Part shown: one piece after another, positions 10,029 to 18,633 of the stretch
Position numbering within the stretch: the stretch's first letter is position 1
Layout of the letters: each line of letters opens with the position of its first letter
Assembly (NCBI GenBank): GCA_965248255.1
Contig: CBDFIW010000004.1
Coordinates: 1,798,001 to 1,862,000 of the forward strand
From: JAKZVK01 sp965248255
Lineage (GTDB): Bacteria; Acidobacteriota; Terriglobia; Bryobacterales; UBA6623
Direction: 5' to 3'
Length of the DNA stretch: 64,000 bases
The notes under the pieces: model-generated
What the model saw: the letters and a program-made list of their open reading frames with translations, nothing else
Database searches by the model: none
Told to the model about the DNA's origin: nothing
Program-made: the position numbers and the translations under genes

Positions 10029-11150
10029 ATGAGACTTGCCATCTGGACGGCGGCGCTATCTCTGGCTTTGCTCTGGGGGCCGGTGCTTCGAGCCGAGAAA
10101 AAAAGGGACTACCGGGCGCATCAGTACCACTTTGGGGCCATCTCGATCCCGCCTGCGTCCGCCGACGAGCCCACGGTCGAGAAGCTCTCACTGCCGAGAG
10201 CCGTGGCGTACTTGGAAGAGGGAGCCAAAGCCTGGGTGCAGGACCGCGGCTGCGTCTCTTGCCACACCACTGGCTGGTACGGAATCGTTCGGCCGCAGCT
10301 TGCCGGCCCTCTCGGCCCTCCCGATGAGACCTTCCGCACGTTCCTCGAAACACGCCTCGACGAGATCCTCGCCAAGGACCGTGAGGAGATCCAACGTAAC
10401 GCCAGGCCCGCCGAGGTCGTTCATGTGGCCGCGGCCCTTGCCTCCTGGGACGCTCATGTCGACCGTCGGCTCTCACCCGACGCCGAGAGCGCCCTTGAAT
10501 TGATGTTCAGCCTGCAGCGTGAAAACGGCATTTGGCATTCCGTCGACACCTGGCCGCCATTTGAGTCCAGTGCTTATCAGCTTGCGACCGTCGCGGCGAT
10601 GGCGGTGGGCATGGCGCCCGGTTGGCTGCAGCAGTCCAAGCCCGCGGCAGTCGAACAAGGTGTCTCTCGCCTGCGGGAGTATTTCCGAAGGGTTCAGCCG
10701 CCTCATGACTACGCTCGCGTGGCTTTGCTCTGGGCTTCTGAGTACTTGCCGGGTTTAATCGATACCGGCGCCAAAGACGACACCGTCGAAATGATTCTCG
10801 GCCACCAACGCTCCGACGGAGGGTGGTCGATTCGGTCCTTCGCTGAGCCGGAACAATGGGGACGAGGCAACCGTGCCGCGCGCCTCAGGGCTGAGACGGA
10901 TTTCGGTGACCCGCCTAGTGACGGCCACCAGACAGGCTTGTCTCTGGTGGTTCTTTTGGGGGCCGAGGTGCCGGCGTCTCATCCGGCCATCCAGCGGGGC
11001 ATGAAGTGGCTCAAGGCGAATCAGAGGCAGTCAGGCCGCTGGTGGACGAAGTCACTAAACACTGACAAGTGGCACTTCATTACCTACACCGGGACCCTCT
11101 ACCCGGTAATGGCATTGACGCGTAAAGAACAAAGCCCGGAACGCCAGTGA
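10029..11150 (+). CDS. Secreted squalene-cyclase-fold protein carrying a c-type haem motif
   Basis: A 373-residue protein with a signal peptide (AIWTAALSLALLWGPVLRA). A single CxxCH site, DRGCVSCHTTGWYG, lies near residue 75, indicating covalent haem c. Downstream are three repeats resembling the QxxxGxW motif of squalene/hopene cyclases and prenyltransferases: LQRENGIWHS, HQRSDGGWSI and NQRQSGRWWT. No DXDD cyclase acid motif is visible, so terpene cyclisation is unlikely. Similar haem plus alpha/alpha-barrel proteins are seen in Planctomycetes-like genomes without known function. Its last codons are part of a 60-bp repeat that recurs at 11851. Confidence 0.65.
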   Translation: MRLAIWTAALSLALLWGPVLRAEKKRDYRAHQYHFGAISIPPASADEPTVEKLSLPRAVAYLEEGAKAWVQDRGCVSCHTTGWYGIVRPQLAGPLGPPDETFRTFLETRLDEILAKDREEIQRNARPAEVVHVAAALASWDAHVDRRLSPDAESALELMFSLQRENGIWHSVDTWPPFESSAYQLATVAAMAVGMAPGWLQQSKPAAVEQGVSRLREYFRRVQPPHDYARVALLWASEYLPGLIDTGAKDDTVEMILGHQRSDGGWSIRSFAEPEQWGRGNRAARLRAETDFGDPPSDGHQTGLSLVVLLGAEVPASHPAIQRGMKWLKANQRQSGRWWTKSLNTDKWHFITYTGTLYPVMALTRKEQSPERQ

Positions 11151-11193
11151 CGGGTCCACACCTTCGAGCACCTGCTGAGGCTTCTGCCCCCTC
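11134..11193 (+). repeat. 60-bp direct repeat, left copy
   Basis: Starts GCCCGGAACGCCAGTGACGG and ends near CTGCCCCCTC. It matches 11851-11910 at 56 of 60 positions by my alignment. This copy contains the last codons and stop of the haem-motif gene. The two copies flank the DUF4231 gene. Confidence 0.85.
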
Positions 11194-11250
11194 ATCGGCC
11201 CTTGGGGCACGGGTTGTTTTTCGGTGAGGGTGGCAGGCTCCTTCATTTCC

Positions 11251-11733
11251 CTAGCCCGCGGACTGCTCTGCTTGACGTCCTTCGTCTTGCCTTTCGGTCT
11301 TCTGCGTGCTCAGCCACGTCGTGTTCTCGCGCGCAAGCACGCTCTCCACCCGTTCGACGAATGCGGATCTTTTCTGCTCGTCGCTGCCCGCCCGGTAGTC
11401 ACCCAGGTTCGCATCATGGAGGTGTTTCTCTCTTTGGAGCGTCTCACAGGTCGCGCGGTAGTTGATCCAGTTCTCCTGATACTTGAATGTCTTCACCGCG
11501 GCCGTCAGGATCACCACCACAGCAGAAGTGAAGGCCGGCAGGTGCTGCAACCAGCCTGGCAGATCCTTATCGAGCACGAACACGACAAGGATCGGAGTCA
11601 CGGCCGCCAAGATGATGATGGCCCATTGCATCCGGCAGTAGATCGTCTGGTTCGCTCCCGCCTTGCGGTCATACCAGCCGACCTGATCGTCGTAGCGATT
11701 CTTGCGGTACGCGTCGAATTCATCTTCAGTCAT
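11251..11733 (-). CDS. DUF4231 (SLATT-like) two-transmembrane protein
   Basis: A 160-residue protein starting MTEDEFDAYRKNRYDDQVGW. ATG 11733 is preceded by AGGAG at 7 bases. Two adjacent transmembrane helices occur at about residues 33-52 (WAIIILAAVTPILVVFVLD) and 60-80 (FTSAVVVILTAAVKTFKY), followed by a long charged cytoplasmic helix region (WINYRATCETLQREKHLHD). This matches DUF4231, a family related to SLATT domains, which are proposed pore-forming effectors in nucleotide-signalling conflict systems (established proposal, not shown for this gene). No cyclase or sensor gene adjoins. It lies opposite to its neighbours, between direct repeats. Confidence 0.75.
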   Translation of the reverse strand: MTEDEFDAYRKNRYDDQVGWYDRKAGANQTIYCRMQWAIIILAAVTPILVVFVLDKDLPGWLQHLPAFTSAVVVILTAAVKTFKYQENWINYRATCETLQREKHLHDANLGDYRAGSDEQKRSAFVERVESVLARENTTWLSTQKTERQDEGRQAEQSAG

Positions 11734-11850
11734 CACCAGGCTCCTGTAGGCGTTTTTTTGCTGTCGCCGAAATGAAGCGGCAAGGGCCAATCGTATATTC
11801 TCGCAGCGGACTCGATTATACGATTGAGAATCACGAAGCATCGATGCCGA

Positions 11851-11910
11851 GCCCGGAACGCCAGTGACGGGTCCGCACCCTCGAGCACCTGCTAAGGCTT
11901 CTGCTCCCTC
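11851..11910 (+). repeat. 60-bp direct repeat, right copy
   Basis: Right copy of the repeat at 11134-11193, with four mismatches. It lies in the promoter-proximal gap of the DUF1501 gene. It appears to be a duplicate of the 3' end of the haem-motif gene, so the segment between the copies may have been inserted or amplified here. Confidence 0.85.
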
Positions 11911-11988
11911 GCTGGCGTCACTGGCGTTTGGGCTCGGATTCTTGGGGTCAGTTGCTTTACAATGTTGGGCAGTAGGGGCTGCGCAACC

Positions 11989-13416
11989 ATGAGCCGCCAC
12001 TGGAAAAACAACCGCTTCTCCCGCCGGGATATGCTGCGCCGGAGCAGCGCCGGATTCGGCGGCTTGGCGCTGGCCGGACTTCTTGGCGAGCAGGCGCGAG
12101 CCTCGGCCAGGGTCGCGCCGTCCGAAGCGCAAGACCCGCTCGCGCCGAAACCACCGCACTTCGAACCGCGCGCCAAGCGCGTCATCTTCCTATTCATGCA
12201 CGGCGGTCCGTCGCAGGTCGACACCTTCGACTACAAACCGCTGCTCCAGCGCGACCACGGCAAGCCATTGCCTTTCGAGCGGCCCAAAGTCGTCTCGAGC
12301 GAGACCTTCAACCTCCTCAAGTCACCCTGGGCGTTCAAACAGTACGGTCAAAGCGGCGCCTGGGTCAGCGACCTTTTCCCCGAGTTCGCGCGGCACGTCG
12401 ACGACGTCTGCTTTATCAACTCGATGTGGGGGTCGAACTCACGCCACGGCGGCGCCCTGCTCGAATTGCACACCGGCAGCGACACGTTCGTCCGTCCGAG
12501 CATGGGCTCGTGGATCACCTACGGCCTCGGCACGGAAAACCAGAACATGCCGGGCTTCATCACCATCAGTGCGACGACGAGCCACGGAGGCGCCAACAAC
12601 TACGGCTCGGCCTTCCTGCCTGCGCCGTACGCAGGGACAGCGGTCGGCGCGGTGGGTGTCCCGGCCAAGGACGCCAAGATCCCCTTCATCACCGCCGCGG
12701 CGCCGCGCGAGATCCAGCGCACGAGCCTCGACTTCATCCAAGAGATGAACCGGGCGCAACTCGAGCGCACCGGCCCCGACGCGGCGCTCGAAGGCCGCAT
12801 CGAATCGTTCGAGTTGGCCTTCCGCATGCAGAGCGAAGCGCCCGAGTTGCAAGACCTTTCCAAAGAGTCACCCGCAACGCAAGAGCTCTATGGCCTCGAC
12901 GACCCCATCACCGAAGACTTCGGCCGCCAATGCATGATGGCTCGGCGACTGTCGGAAGCGGGCGTGCGGTTCGTCCAGGTGAGCCACAGCTACAAGTGGG
13001 ACCAGCACTCGCGCCTGCGCCGCGACCACGAGCAGAACGCACGCGAGGTCGACAAGCCGATCTCGGGACTGCTTACTGACCTCAAGGCCCGCGGCCTGCT
13101 CAAGGACACGTTGGTCTTGTGGGGCGGCGAATTCGGCCGCACCCCGACGGCGCAAGGTTCAGATGGACGCGACCACAATCCCGAAGCCTTCACCATATGG
13201 CTCGCCGGCGGCGGCACCAAGCCCGGCGTACGCTACGGCTCGACTGACGACTACGGCTACTACTCAGTCGTCGACAAGGTCCACTTCCACGACCTCCACG
13301 CGACGATCCTGCACCTGCTGGGTCTCGACCACAAGAAGCTCACCTACCGCTACGCCGGACGCGACTTCCGTCTCACCGACGTCCACGGCAACGTAGTGAA
13401 GGGCATACTCGCCTAA
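11989..13416 (+). CDS. DUF1501 (sulfatase-like) Tat-exported protein
   Basis: A 475-residue protein. The N-terminus has a twin-arginine signal, FSRRDMLRRSSAGFGGLALA. The body is DUF1501, an alkaline-phosphatase-superfamily domain: RVIFLFMHGGPSQVDTFDYK at residues about 60-80, the GGEFGRTPTAQGSDGRDHNP block, and a late HFHDLHATILHLLGLDH block that supplies metal-binding His/Asp. In Planctomycetes and Acidobacteria these proteins are usually paired with a DUF1553/DUF1549 cytochrome-type gene, sometimes in sulfated-polysaccharide loci. No such partner is adjacent. ATG 11989 was preferred over 11962 because the Tat motif follows directly. Confidence 0.9.
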   Translation: MSRHWKNNRFSRRDMLRRSSAGFGGLALAGLLGEQARASARVAPSEAQDPLAPKPPHFEPRAKRVIFLFMHGGPSQVDTFDYKPLLQRDHGKPLPFERPKVVSSETFNLLKSPWAFKQYGQSGAWVSDLFPEFARHVDDVCFINSMWGSNSRHGGALLELHTGSDTFVRPSMGSWITYGLGTENQNMPGFITISATTSHGGANNYGSAFLPAPYAGTAVGAVGVPAKDAKIPFITAAAPREIQRTSLDFIQEMNRAQLERTGPDAALEGRIESFELAFRMQSEAPELQDLSKESPATQELYGLDDPITEDFGRQCMMARRLSEAGVRFVQVSHSYKWDQHSRLRRDHEQNAREVDKPISGLLTDLKARGLLKDTLVLWGGEFGRTPTAQGSDGRDHNPEAFTIWLAGGGTKPGVRYGSTDDYGYYSVVDKVHFHDLHATILHLLGLDHKKLTYRYAGRDFRLTDVHGNVVKGILA

Positions 13417-13572
13417 CCAGCAGTGGCAAGAACTCCCCGCCATAAGGCCGCCAACTCAGGGACCTGAGTCCCAGGAATCCGGACTTGGCAAGCCGGAGGC
13501 CTACGCCACCTGCAGGCCGCTCACGCACGCGTTATACAATCGAATCTCTTCGCTCTCGGCCCTCGATCCCTC

Positions 13573-15666
13573 ATGGACCTCGACACCCCCCTCGAATCGG
13601 TTAAGGGCGTGGGCCGCCAACGCGCCAAAACCTTCGCTTCGAAGGGTCTCCTGACGGCGGAAGACCTGCTCTACTATATGCCCTTCCGCTACGAGGACCG
13701 CGGCAACGTCAAGTCGATCGACGCCCTCCAAGCCGGCGAAACCGCAACGGTGGTCGGCGAAATCTTCGGCACGCAACTCTTCCGCCCGCGCCACGGCGCC
13801 CTGCGCATGTTCGAGATCCGCGTACGCGGCGACTCTGGGGGTGTCCTCGTCGGCAAGTGGTTCCGCGGCGACTACCTCAAGTCCATCTTCGAGCGCGGGC
13901 AGCGCGTGGCTCTCTACGGCAAGGTCGAATGGAACACGTTCGCCTCCGAGATGTCGATGGTGCACCCGGAGTACGAAATCCTCAGCGACGACGACACCGA
14001 AGCCCATCTGCACCTGGGCCGCATCGTCCCGGTCTATCAGGCCATGGGGAAGGTGACCACGCGCGTGCTTCGCTCCCTGGTTCACCGTTGCCTAGAAGGC
14101 GTCTCAGAGCTCGATGACCCGCTGCCGGTCGACATCCGGCGCCGCCTCGGCCTGCCCGACCGCCGTCAAGCCCTCCGCGAAACCCACTTCCCACCCAAGG
14201 GCAGCACCATCCGCTCGCTCAACGGCTTTCGCACGGCGCCGCAGTACCGCCTGATCTTCGAGGAGTTCTTCTACCTGGAGTGCGGATTGGCGCTCAAGCG
14301 CCGCAAGGCCCGCGCTGTGGAAGGAATCGCCTTTTCGCTCAACGATCGGGCCCGCGAGAAGATCAAACAGATTCTCCCGTTCAAGCCCACCGCTGCCCAG
14401 AAGCGTGTCCTGAAAGAGATCGCCACCGACATGTCGCAGCCGGCGCCGATGAATCGCCTCTTGCAAGGCGACGTCGGGAGCGGCAAGACGATCGTCGCCG
14501 TCGAGGCGGCTGTCATCGCCATCGAAAACCGCTATCAGGTAGCGATCATGGCGCCCACCGAGGTCCTCGCCGGGCAGCACTACTTCAACCTGAAACGCCT
14601 ACTCGAACCCGTTGGATACGTGGTCGTGCTGCTCACCGGCTCGCTGACGGCCCGGGAAAAAACCGCGCTCAAGCGGCTGATCGCCGAAGGCGTGGCGCAC
14701 GTCGTCGTCGGTACCCACGCCGTCATCTCGCAAGACGTGGAGTTCCAGCAGCTCGGCCTGATCGTCATCGACGAGCAGCATCGCTTCGGCGTGATTCAAC
14801 GGCTGAGATTACTGCAAAAAGGCAAGCACCCGGATGTGCTGGTGATGACGGCAACCCCCATCCCTCGCACCCTCGCGCTCACGCTCTACGGCGAGCTCGA
14901 TGTGTCGATGATCGACGAGCTACCACCCGGCCGCAATCCGATCATCACGCGCGAAGCCGGCCAGGATGGCATCGAGAAGGTCTACAGCTTTGTTCGCCGC
15001 CAGGTCGAGGCCGGACGTCAGGTGTATGTCGTCTGCCCCGTGATCGAGGAGTCGGAGACGAAGGCCGTCAAGGCCGCCGAGAAGACGTTCGCTCATTTGT
15101 CGCGCGTGGTGTTCCCCGACCTCGCTGTGGCTCTGCTGCACGGACGCTTGCCGACCGCGGAAAAAGAAAAGGTCATGGAAGACTTCAACAACGGCGCCGT
15201 TTCGATTCTGGTGTCGACGACGGTGATCGAAGTCGGCGTCGACGTTCCCAACGCGACCGTCATGCTGATCGAGCACGCCGAAAGCTTCGGCCTGTCGCAA
15301 CTGCACCAGCTTCGTGGGCGTGTGGGCCGCGGCGGGGAGCAAAGTTACTGCATCCTGGTTTGCGGCAAGCCGAACGAGACCGCGGCGCAGCGGATCAAGA
15401 CGATGGTCGAGACCCAGGACGGTTTCCGCATCGCCGACGTCGACCTTCAACTACGTGGGCCCGGTGAGTTCTTTGGCACGAAGCAGTCAGGGCTGCCGGC
15501 CTTTCGCGTGGCCAGCGTCGTCCGCGACCGTGAGATGCTCGAGGTGGCGCGCGGCGAGGCCACGTCCTACATTGAGAGCTCGACCGATCGCGAGGCCCTG
15601 CGACTCCTAGTGGACTACATTCGAGAGAAGTGGCAACGCCGCTATGGGCTAGTGCAAGTAGGGTAG
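13573..15666 (+). CDS. recG: ATP-dependent DNA helicase RecG
   Basis: Branch-migration helicase for stalled forks and recombination intermediates. It has 697 residues. An N-terminal wedge/OB domain covers residues about 1-190 (HhH-like SVKGVGRQRAKTFASKGL). The helicase core has Walker A QGDVGSGKTIVA, the VIDEQHRFGV DExx-box, TATPIPRTLALTLYGELDVS and, near the end, QLHQLRGRVGRGGEQSYC. The last six codons and the TAG lie inside the 121-bp MITE that starts at 15649, so the natural C-terminus may have been replaced; the tail YGLVQVG is MITE-encoded from about Leu. Confidence 0.97.
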   Translation: MDLDTPLESVKGVGRQRAKTFASKGLLTAEDLLYYMPFRYEDRGNVKSIDALQAGETATVVGEIFGTQLFRPRHGALRMFEIRVRGDSGGVLVGKWFRGDYLKSIFERGQRVALYGKVEWNTFASEMSMVHPEYEILSDDDTEAHLHLGRIVPVYQAMGKVTTRVLRSLVHRCLEGVSELDDPLPVDIRRRLGLPDRRQALRETHFPPKGSTIRSLNGFRTAPQYRLIFEEFFYLECGLALKRRKARAVEGIAFSLNDRAREKIKQILPFKPTAAQKRVLKEIATDMSQPAPMNRLLQGDVGSGKTIVAVEAAVIAIENRYQVAIMAPTEVLAGQHYFNLKRLLEPVGYVVVLLTGSLTAREKTALKRLIAEGVAHVVVGTHAVISQDVEFQQLGLIVIDEQHRFGVIQRLRLLQKGKHPDVLVMTATPIPRTLALTLYGELDVSMIDELPPGRNPIITREAGQDGIEKVYSFVRRQVEAGRQVYVVCPVIEESETKAVKAAEKTFAHLSRVVFPDLAVALLHGRLPTAEKEKVMEDFNNGAVSILVSTTVIEVGVDVPNATVMLIEHAESFGLSQLHQLRGRVGRGGEQSYCILVCGKPNETAAQRIKTMVETQDGFRIADVDLQLRGPGEFFGTKQSGLPAFRVASVVRDREMLEVARGEATSYIESSTDREALRLLVDYIREKWQRRYGLVQVG

Positions 15667-15769
15667 GCGAATGATCGCGTTGGAATATCAAGCGAGACTG
15701 TAGGGGCGGGCCCCTGTGCCCGCCCGGCTACTCATTTGCCATGAGGTTTTCGTTGCGACAGTCCACTAG
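15649..15769 (+). mobile_element. 121-bp MITE (copy 1), overlapping the recG 3' end
   Basis: Runs from CTAGTG at 15649 to TCCACTAG ending at 15769. The centre has GTAGGGGCGGGCCCCTGTGC followed by CCGCCC, a strong hairpin. It has the same length and ends as the copy at 22697-22817; the left half is more diverged. TA dinucleotides bound both ends, as in IS630/Tc1-type insertions. It supplies the recG stop codon. Confidence 0.8.
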
Positions 15770-15836
15770 CGCGCGGAACCTTACACTACGGCGATTCACG
15801 AAACACGAGACAGAATCACGAAACACGAACCCTCCC

Positions 15837-16379
15837 ATGCTCCGCGTCATCGCAGGCAAGTACCGCCACCGCCGGATCGAGTCGCTCGAGGGACACGACA
15901 CCCGTCCCATGCTCGACCGCCTGCGAGAGACGCTGTTCAACGTCATCGCGCCGAGGATCGAGGGCAGGGTGTTCGTGGACCTTTATGCTGGGACAGGTGC
16001 GGTGGGCATCGAAGCGTTGAGCCGGGGAGCGTCGTCGGTGGTCTTCGTAGAGACAAATCCTCGAGCGACAGCAGTTATCAAGCGCAACCTCGCCGTGCTC
16101 GAGGGCGGCTCGGATGCGAGGATCGTCCAGTCGCCGGTCGCGGAAGCACTGCCTGGCATCGAGGGAGACGTTTACTTCGTGGGCCCGCCTTATGCGCTGG
16201 TGCCGGAATACGAAACAACCCTCACGACCCTCGGCGCCTCACCTCCTGAGTTGGTAATCGCCCAGCACGCGCGGGCGCACGAACTGGCCACCCACTACGG
16301 CGGATTGGAACGTGTTCGCGTCATCCATCAGGGCAAGAACAGCTTGTCATTCTATGAGCCGCCTCGAACCGAGCCGTGA
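15837..16379 (+). CDS. rsmD: 16S rRNA (guanine966-N2)-methyltransferase RsmD-like
   Basis: A 180-residue methyltransferase starting MLRVIAGKYRHRRIESLEGH. Family blocks are TRPMLDRLRETLFNVI, motif I VFVDLYAGTGAVGIEALSRG, and the VFVETNPRA strand. The catalytic motif IV, normally DPPY/DPPF in RsmD, reads FVGPPYAL, so the catalytic Asp is Gly. Unless this is a sequence error, activity could be lost. The last codons overlap a family B repeat on the opposite strand. ATG 15837 fits the family start; the longer upstream frame enters repeat sequence. Confidence 0.85.
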   Translation: MLRVIAGKYRHRRIESLEGHDTRPMLDRLRETLFNVIAPRIEGRVFVDLYAGTGAVGIEALSRGASSVVFVETNPRATAVIKRNLAVLEGGSDARIVQSPVAEALPGIEGDVYFVGPPYALVPEYETTLTTLGASPPELVIAQHARAHELATHYGGLERVRVIHQGKNSLSFYEPPRTEP

Positions 16380-16396
16380 CCGTCACGGAGCGGTCA
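16360..16396 (-). repeat. Dispersed repeat (family B) overlapping the rsmD stop
   Basis: On the minus strand this reads CCGCTCCGTGACGGTCACGG then CTCGGTTCGAGG, matching the copy at 4155-4210. It encodes the final residues and TGA of rsmD, another case of a dispersed repeat lying at a gene end. Confidence 0.5.
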
Positions 16397-16510
16397 AGTT
16401 GCTGTGCCCTAGGCTGTCGAGCCCCGGCGGGGGCGATGGAGTCTCGTATCATCAAGGGTCGTGCACGCCCCACACCCTGACCGGCGCCGTTCCGCTGGGG
16501 GCGCCTCACA

Positions 16511-17458
16511 GTGAAGAACATGAAGAGCCTCGGCCCGCTGATCGGCCTCGCCGTCGTCTACCTCTTCTTCTGTTTCTGGGCGGGCGAGCCCTTCTACTCG
16601 AGCTTCAACCGGGTCACCGTTCTCACCCAGAGCGTCATTGTGACCGCTGGGGCCCTGGGGATGACACTGATCATCATCTCCGGCGGCATCGACTTGAGCG
16701 CCGGGTCGGTCATCGCGCTTTCGACGGTCATGATCGCCCGCATGCTCGAGGCCGGGGTGTCGCCTTTGACCGCGGCGCTTGCCGGGATCCTGGTTGGCGG
16801 CGCTTGCGGTGCGGTCAACGGACTGCTCATTACTAGGTTGAAGCTCGTCCCCTTCATCATTACCCTCGGTACGCTGCTCATCTTCCGAGGCGCGGCCACG
16901 GGCGTCGCTCACGAGCAGAAAATCGACGCTCCCATCACGTGGCTTAATTCCATGTTGGCCAAGTTCCCCGAGCCCGCCTGGCTGATCGTGGCGCCCGGGG
17001 TCTGGGCGACCTTGTTGTTGGCGGTTCTCGTTTGGCTGCTGTTGCGCAACACCGTGTTGGGACGCCACATCTTCGCCATCGGCTCGAACGAAAACACCGC
17101 GCGCCTCTGCGGCGTGCGTGTCGAGCGCGTCAAGTTTTACATCTACTCGCTCGGTGGCCTGCTCATCGGCTTTGGCGGACTGATGCAGTTCAGCCGGCTC
17201 ACGGTCGGGGACCCGACCGCCGCCAAGGGCATGGAACTCGACATGATCGCCTCGGTCGTCATCGGAGGCGGCAGCCTGCACGGTGGCGAAGGCAGCGTCG
17301 TCGGCTCCGTTGCCGGCGCCATGCTGATGGCCGTCATCCGCAACGGACTGAGCATGAAAGGCGTGCCCAACTGGGTGCAGGACGTGCTCACCGGCTCAAT
17401 CATCGTCGCAGCCGTCACCATCGACCGCCTGCGCCACCGCGCCCAAGCTGCGGCCTAG
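16511..17458 (+). CDS. RbsC-like sugar ABC-transporter permease
   Basis: A 315-residue inner-membrane permease of the ribose/xylose/AI-2 transporter class (BPD_transp_2). The signature ISGGIDLSAGSVIALST lies near residues 56-72, with further family blocks GLLITRLKLVPFIITLGT and VVIGGGSLHGGEGSVVG. Eight to ten hydrophobic helices are apparent. The start is GTG 16511 or ATG 16520. Normally an ATPase (RbsA) and a binding protein (RbsB) accompany it; neither is here. The IS630 element begins exactly at the TAG stop, so any downstream partner would have been separated from it. Confidence 0.9.
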   Translation: MKNMKSLGPLIGLAVVYLFFCFWAGEPFYSSFNRVTVLTQSVIVTAGALGMTLIIISGGIDLSAGSVIALSTVMIARMLEAGVSPLTAALAGILVGGACGAVNGLLITRLKLVPFIITLGTLLIFRGAATGVAHEQKIDAPITWLNSMLAKFPEPAWLIVAPGVWATLLLAVLVWLLLRNTVLGRHIFAIGSNENTARLCGVRVERVKFYIYSLGGLLIGFGGLMQFSRLTVGDPTAAKGMELDMIASVVIGGGSLHGGEGSVVGSVAGAMLMAVIRNGLSMKGVPNWVQDVLTGSIIVAAVTIDRLRHRAQAAA

Positions 17459-18623
17459 TGTAGTGCACCATAAATAATGTAACTTATATTGGCTTCCCAT
17501 CGTCTCTATTAACAGGAGGCATGGGATGCGAAGAGCACAACCAGTAACTTTGAACACAGCGCAATGCAAGCAGTTGGACCGCTACGCGCGCGGCCGCCAA
17601 GTCGCCGTTCGTCTCGCCCTGCGAGCCAGGATTGTCCTGCTGGCCGCCGACGGTCTCGAGAATAAGCAGATCGCCGCACAGCTCGGTGTCTCGCGGCAGT
17701 TGGTGGCCCGCTGGCGCACGCGCTTTCTCGAAAGCAGCATCGCCGGCATTGCAAAAGACGCCCCACGGCCCGGTCGTAAACCTGCCGTCTCGAAGCAGAA
17801 AGTACAGCAGATCATCCACAAGACCACCCGCGAGAAACCGTCCAACGCCACCCACTGGAGCCGCCGCACCATGGCCGCCGCGGCCGGCGTCAGCGCTTCC
17901 ACCGTGGGACGGATTTGGCGCGCCCATGGCCTCAAGCCCCACCGCGTCAAGACCCTCAAGCTCAGCAATGACCCGCGTTTCGCCGAGAAACTCGACGACA
18001 TCGTCGGACTCTATCTCAATCCGCCTGAGCATGCTCTGGTTCTCTCGCTCGATGAGAAGTCCCAAATCCAAGCCCTCGATCGCACCCAGCCCGGCCTGCC
18101 GCTCAAAAAGGGACGCGGCCAAACGATGACCCACGATTACAAGCGCAACGGCACGACCACCCTGTTTGCGGCGCTCAACAGCCTTGACGGCAGCGTGATC
18201 GCCGAGTGCATGCCCCGACACAGCCACCAGGAATGGCTGCGCTTCCTGCGCTTAATTGACCGCCGCACTCCCAAGGACAAACAGCTTCATCTCATCGTGG
18301 ACAACTATGCCACCCACAAGCATGCCGCTGTGAAGCGTTGGCTCGATCGTCACCCGCGCTTCCACATTCATTTCACCCCGACCTCGGCGTCGTGGCTGAA
18401 CATGGTCGAGCGATTCTTTCGCGATCTCACCGTCAAGCGCCTGCGCCGCGGCGTGTTTCGCAGCGTGGACGAGCTCGTCGCCGCCATTGACGACTACATC
18501 GCCCAGCACAACGGGCATCCCACGCCCTTCATCTGGACCGCGACCGCCTCCGACATCCTCGAGAAAGTCAAGCGCGGACGTGCCGCCCTGCATAAGGTGC
18601 AATCTGCTTGACGCACTACACTA
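17456..18623 (+). mobile_element. IS630-family element, complete
   Basis: Perfect 12-bp terminal inverted repeats: CTAGTGTAGTGC at 17455-17466 and GCACTACACTAG at 18613-18624. The TA in each end is the target duplication typical of IS630/Tc1. About 1.17 kb with one transposase gene. The insertion target was a TA inside the permease TAG stop. A second copy, reduced to the last 602 bp, is at 27940-28541. Confidence 0.95.
17526..18611 (+). CDS. IS630-family transposase
   Basis: A 361-residue DDE transposase. The N-terminal helix-turn-helix region (residues about 15-130) includes KQIAAQLGVSRQLVARWRTR and a second HTH with ASTVGRIWRAHGLKPH. The catalytic core shows LSLDEKSQ (first D), LIVDNYATHK (second D) and SWLNMVERFFRDL (E), the DDE order expected. 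The family usual length is about 340-360, so the protein looks intact and the element may be active. The identical C-terminal half in the second copy supports recent activity. Confidence 0.96.
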   Translation: MRRAQPVTLNTAQCKQLDRYARGRQVAVRLALRARIVLLAADGLENKQIAAQLGVSRQLVARWRTRFLESSIAGIAKDAPRPGRKPAVSKQKVQQIIHKTTREKPSNATHWSRRTMAAAAGVSASTVGRIWRAHGLKPHRVKTLKLSNDPRFAEKLDDIVGLYLNPPEHALVLSLDEKSQIQALDRTQPGLPLKKGRGQTMTHDYKRNGTTTLFAALNSLDGSVIAECMPRHSHQEWLRFLRLIDRRTPKDKQLHLIVDNYATHKHAAVKRWLDRHPRFHIHFTPTSASWLNMVERFFRDLTVKRLRRGVFRSVDELVAAIDDYIAQHNGHPTPFIWTATASDILEKVKRGRAALHKVQSA

Positions 18624-18633
18624 GGGCCGCCTC

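Noticed and set aside
9337..10476. Long minus-strand frame across the FKBP and cyclase-fold genes
   Set aside because: Low-complexity Arg/Pro/Ala-rich translation, antisense to two well-supported genes.
17484..18227. 247-codon minus-strand frame in IS630
   Set aside because: Antisense of the transposase; it recurs only because the element is repeated.
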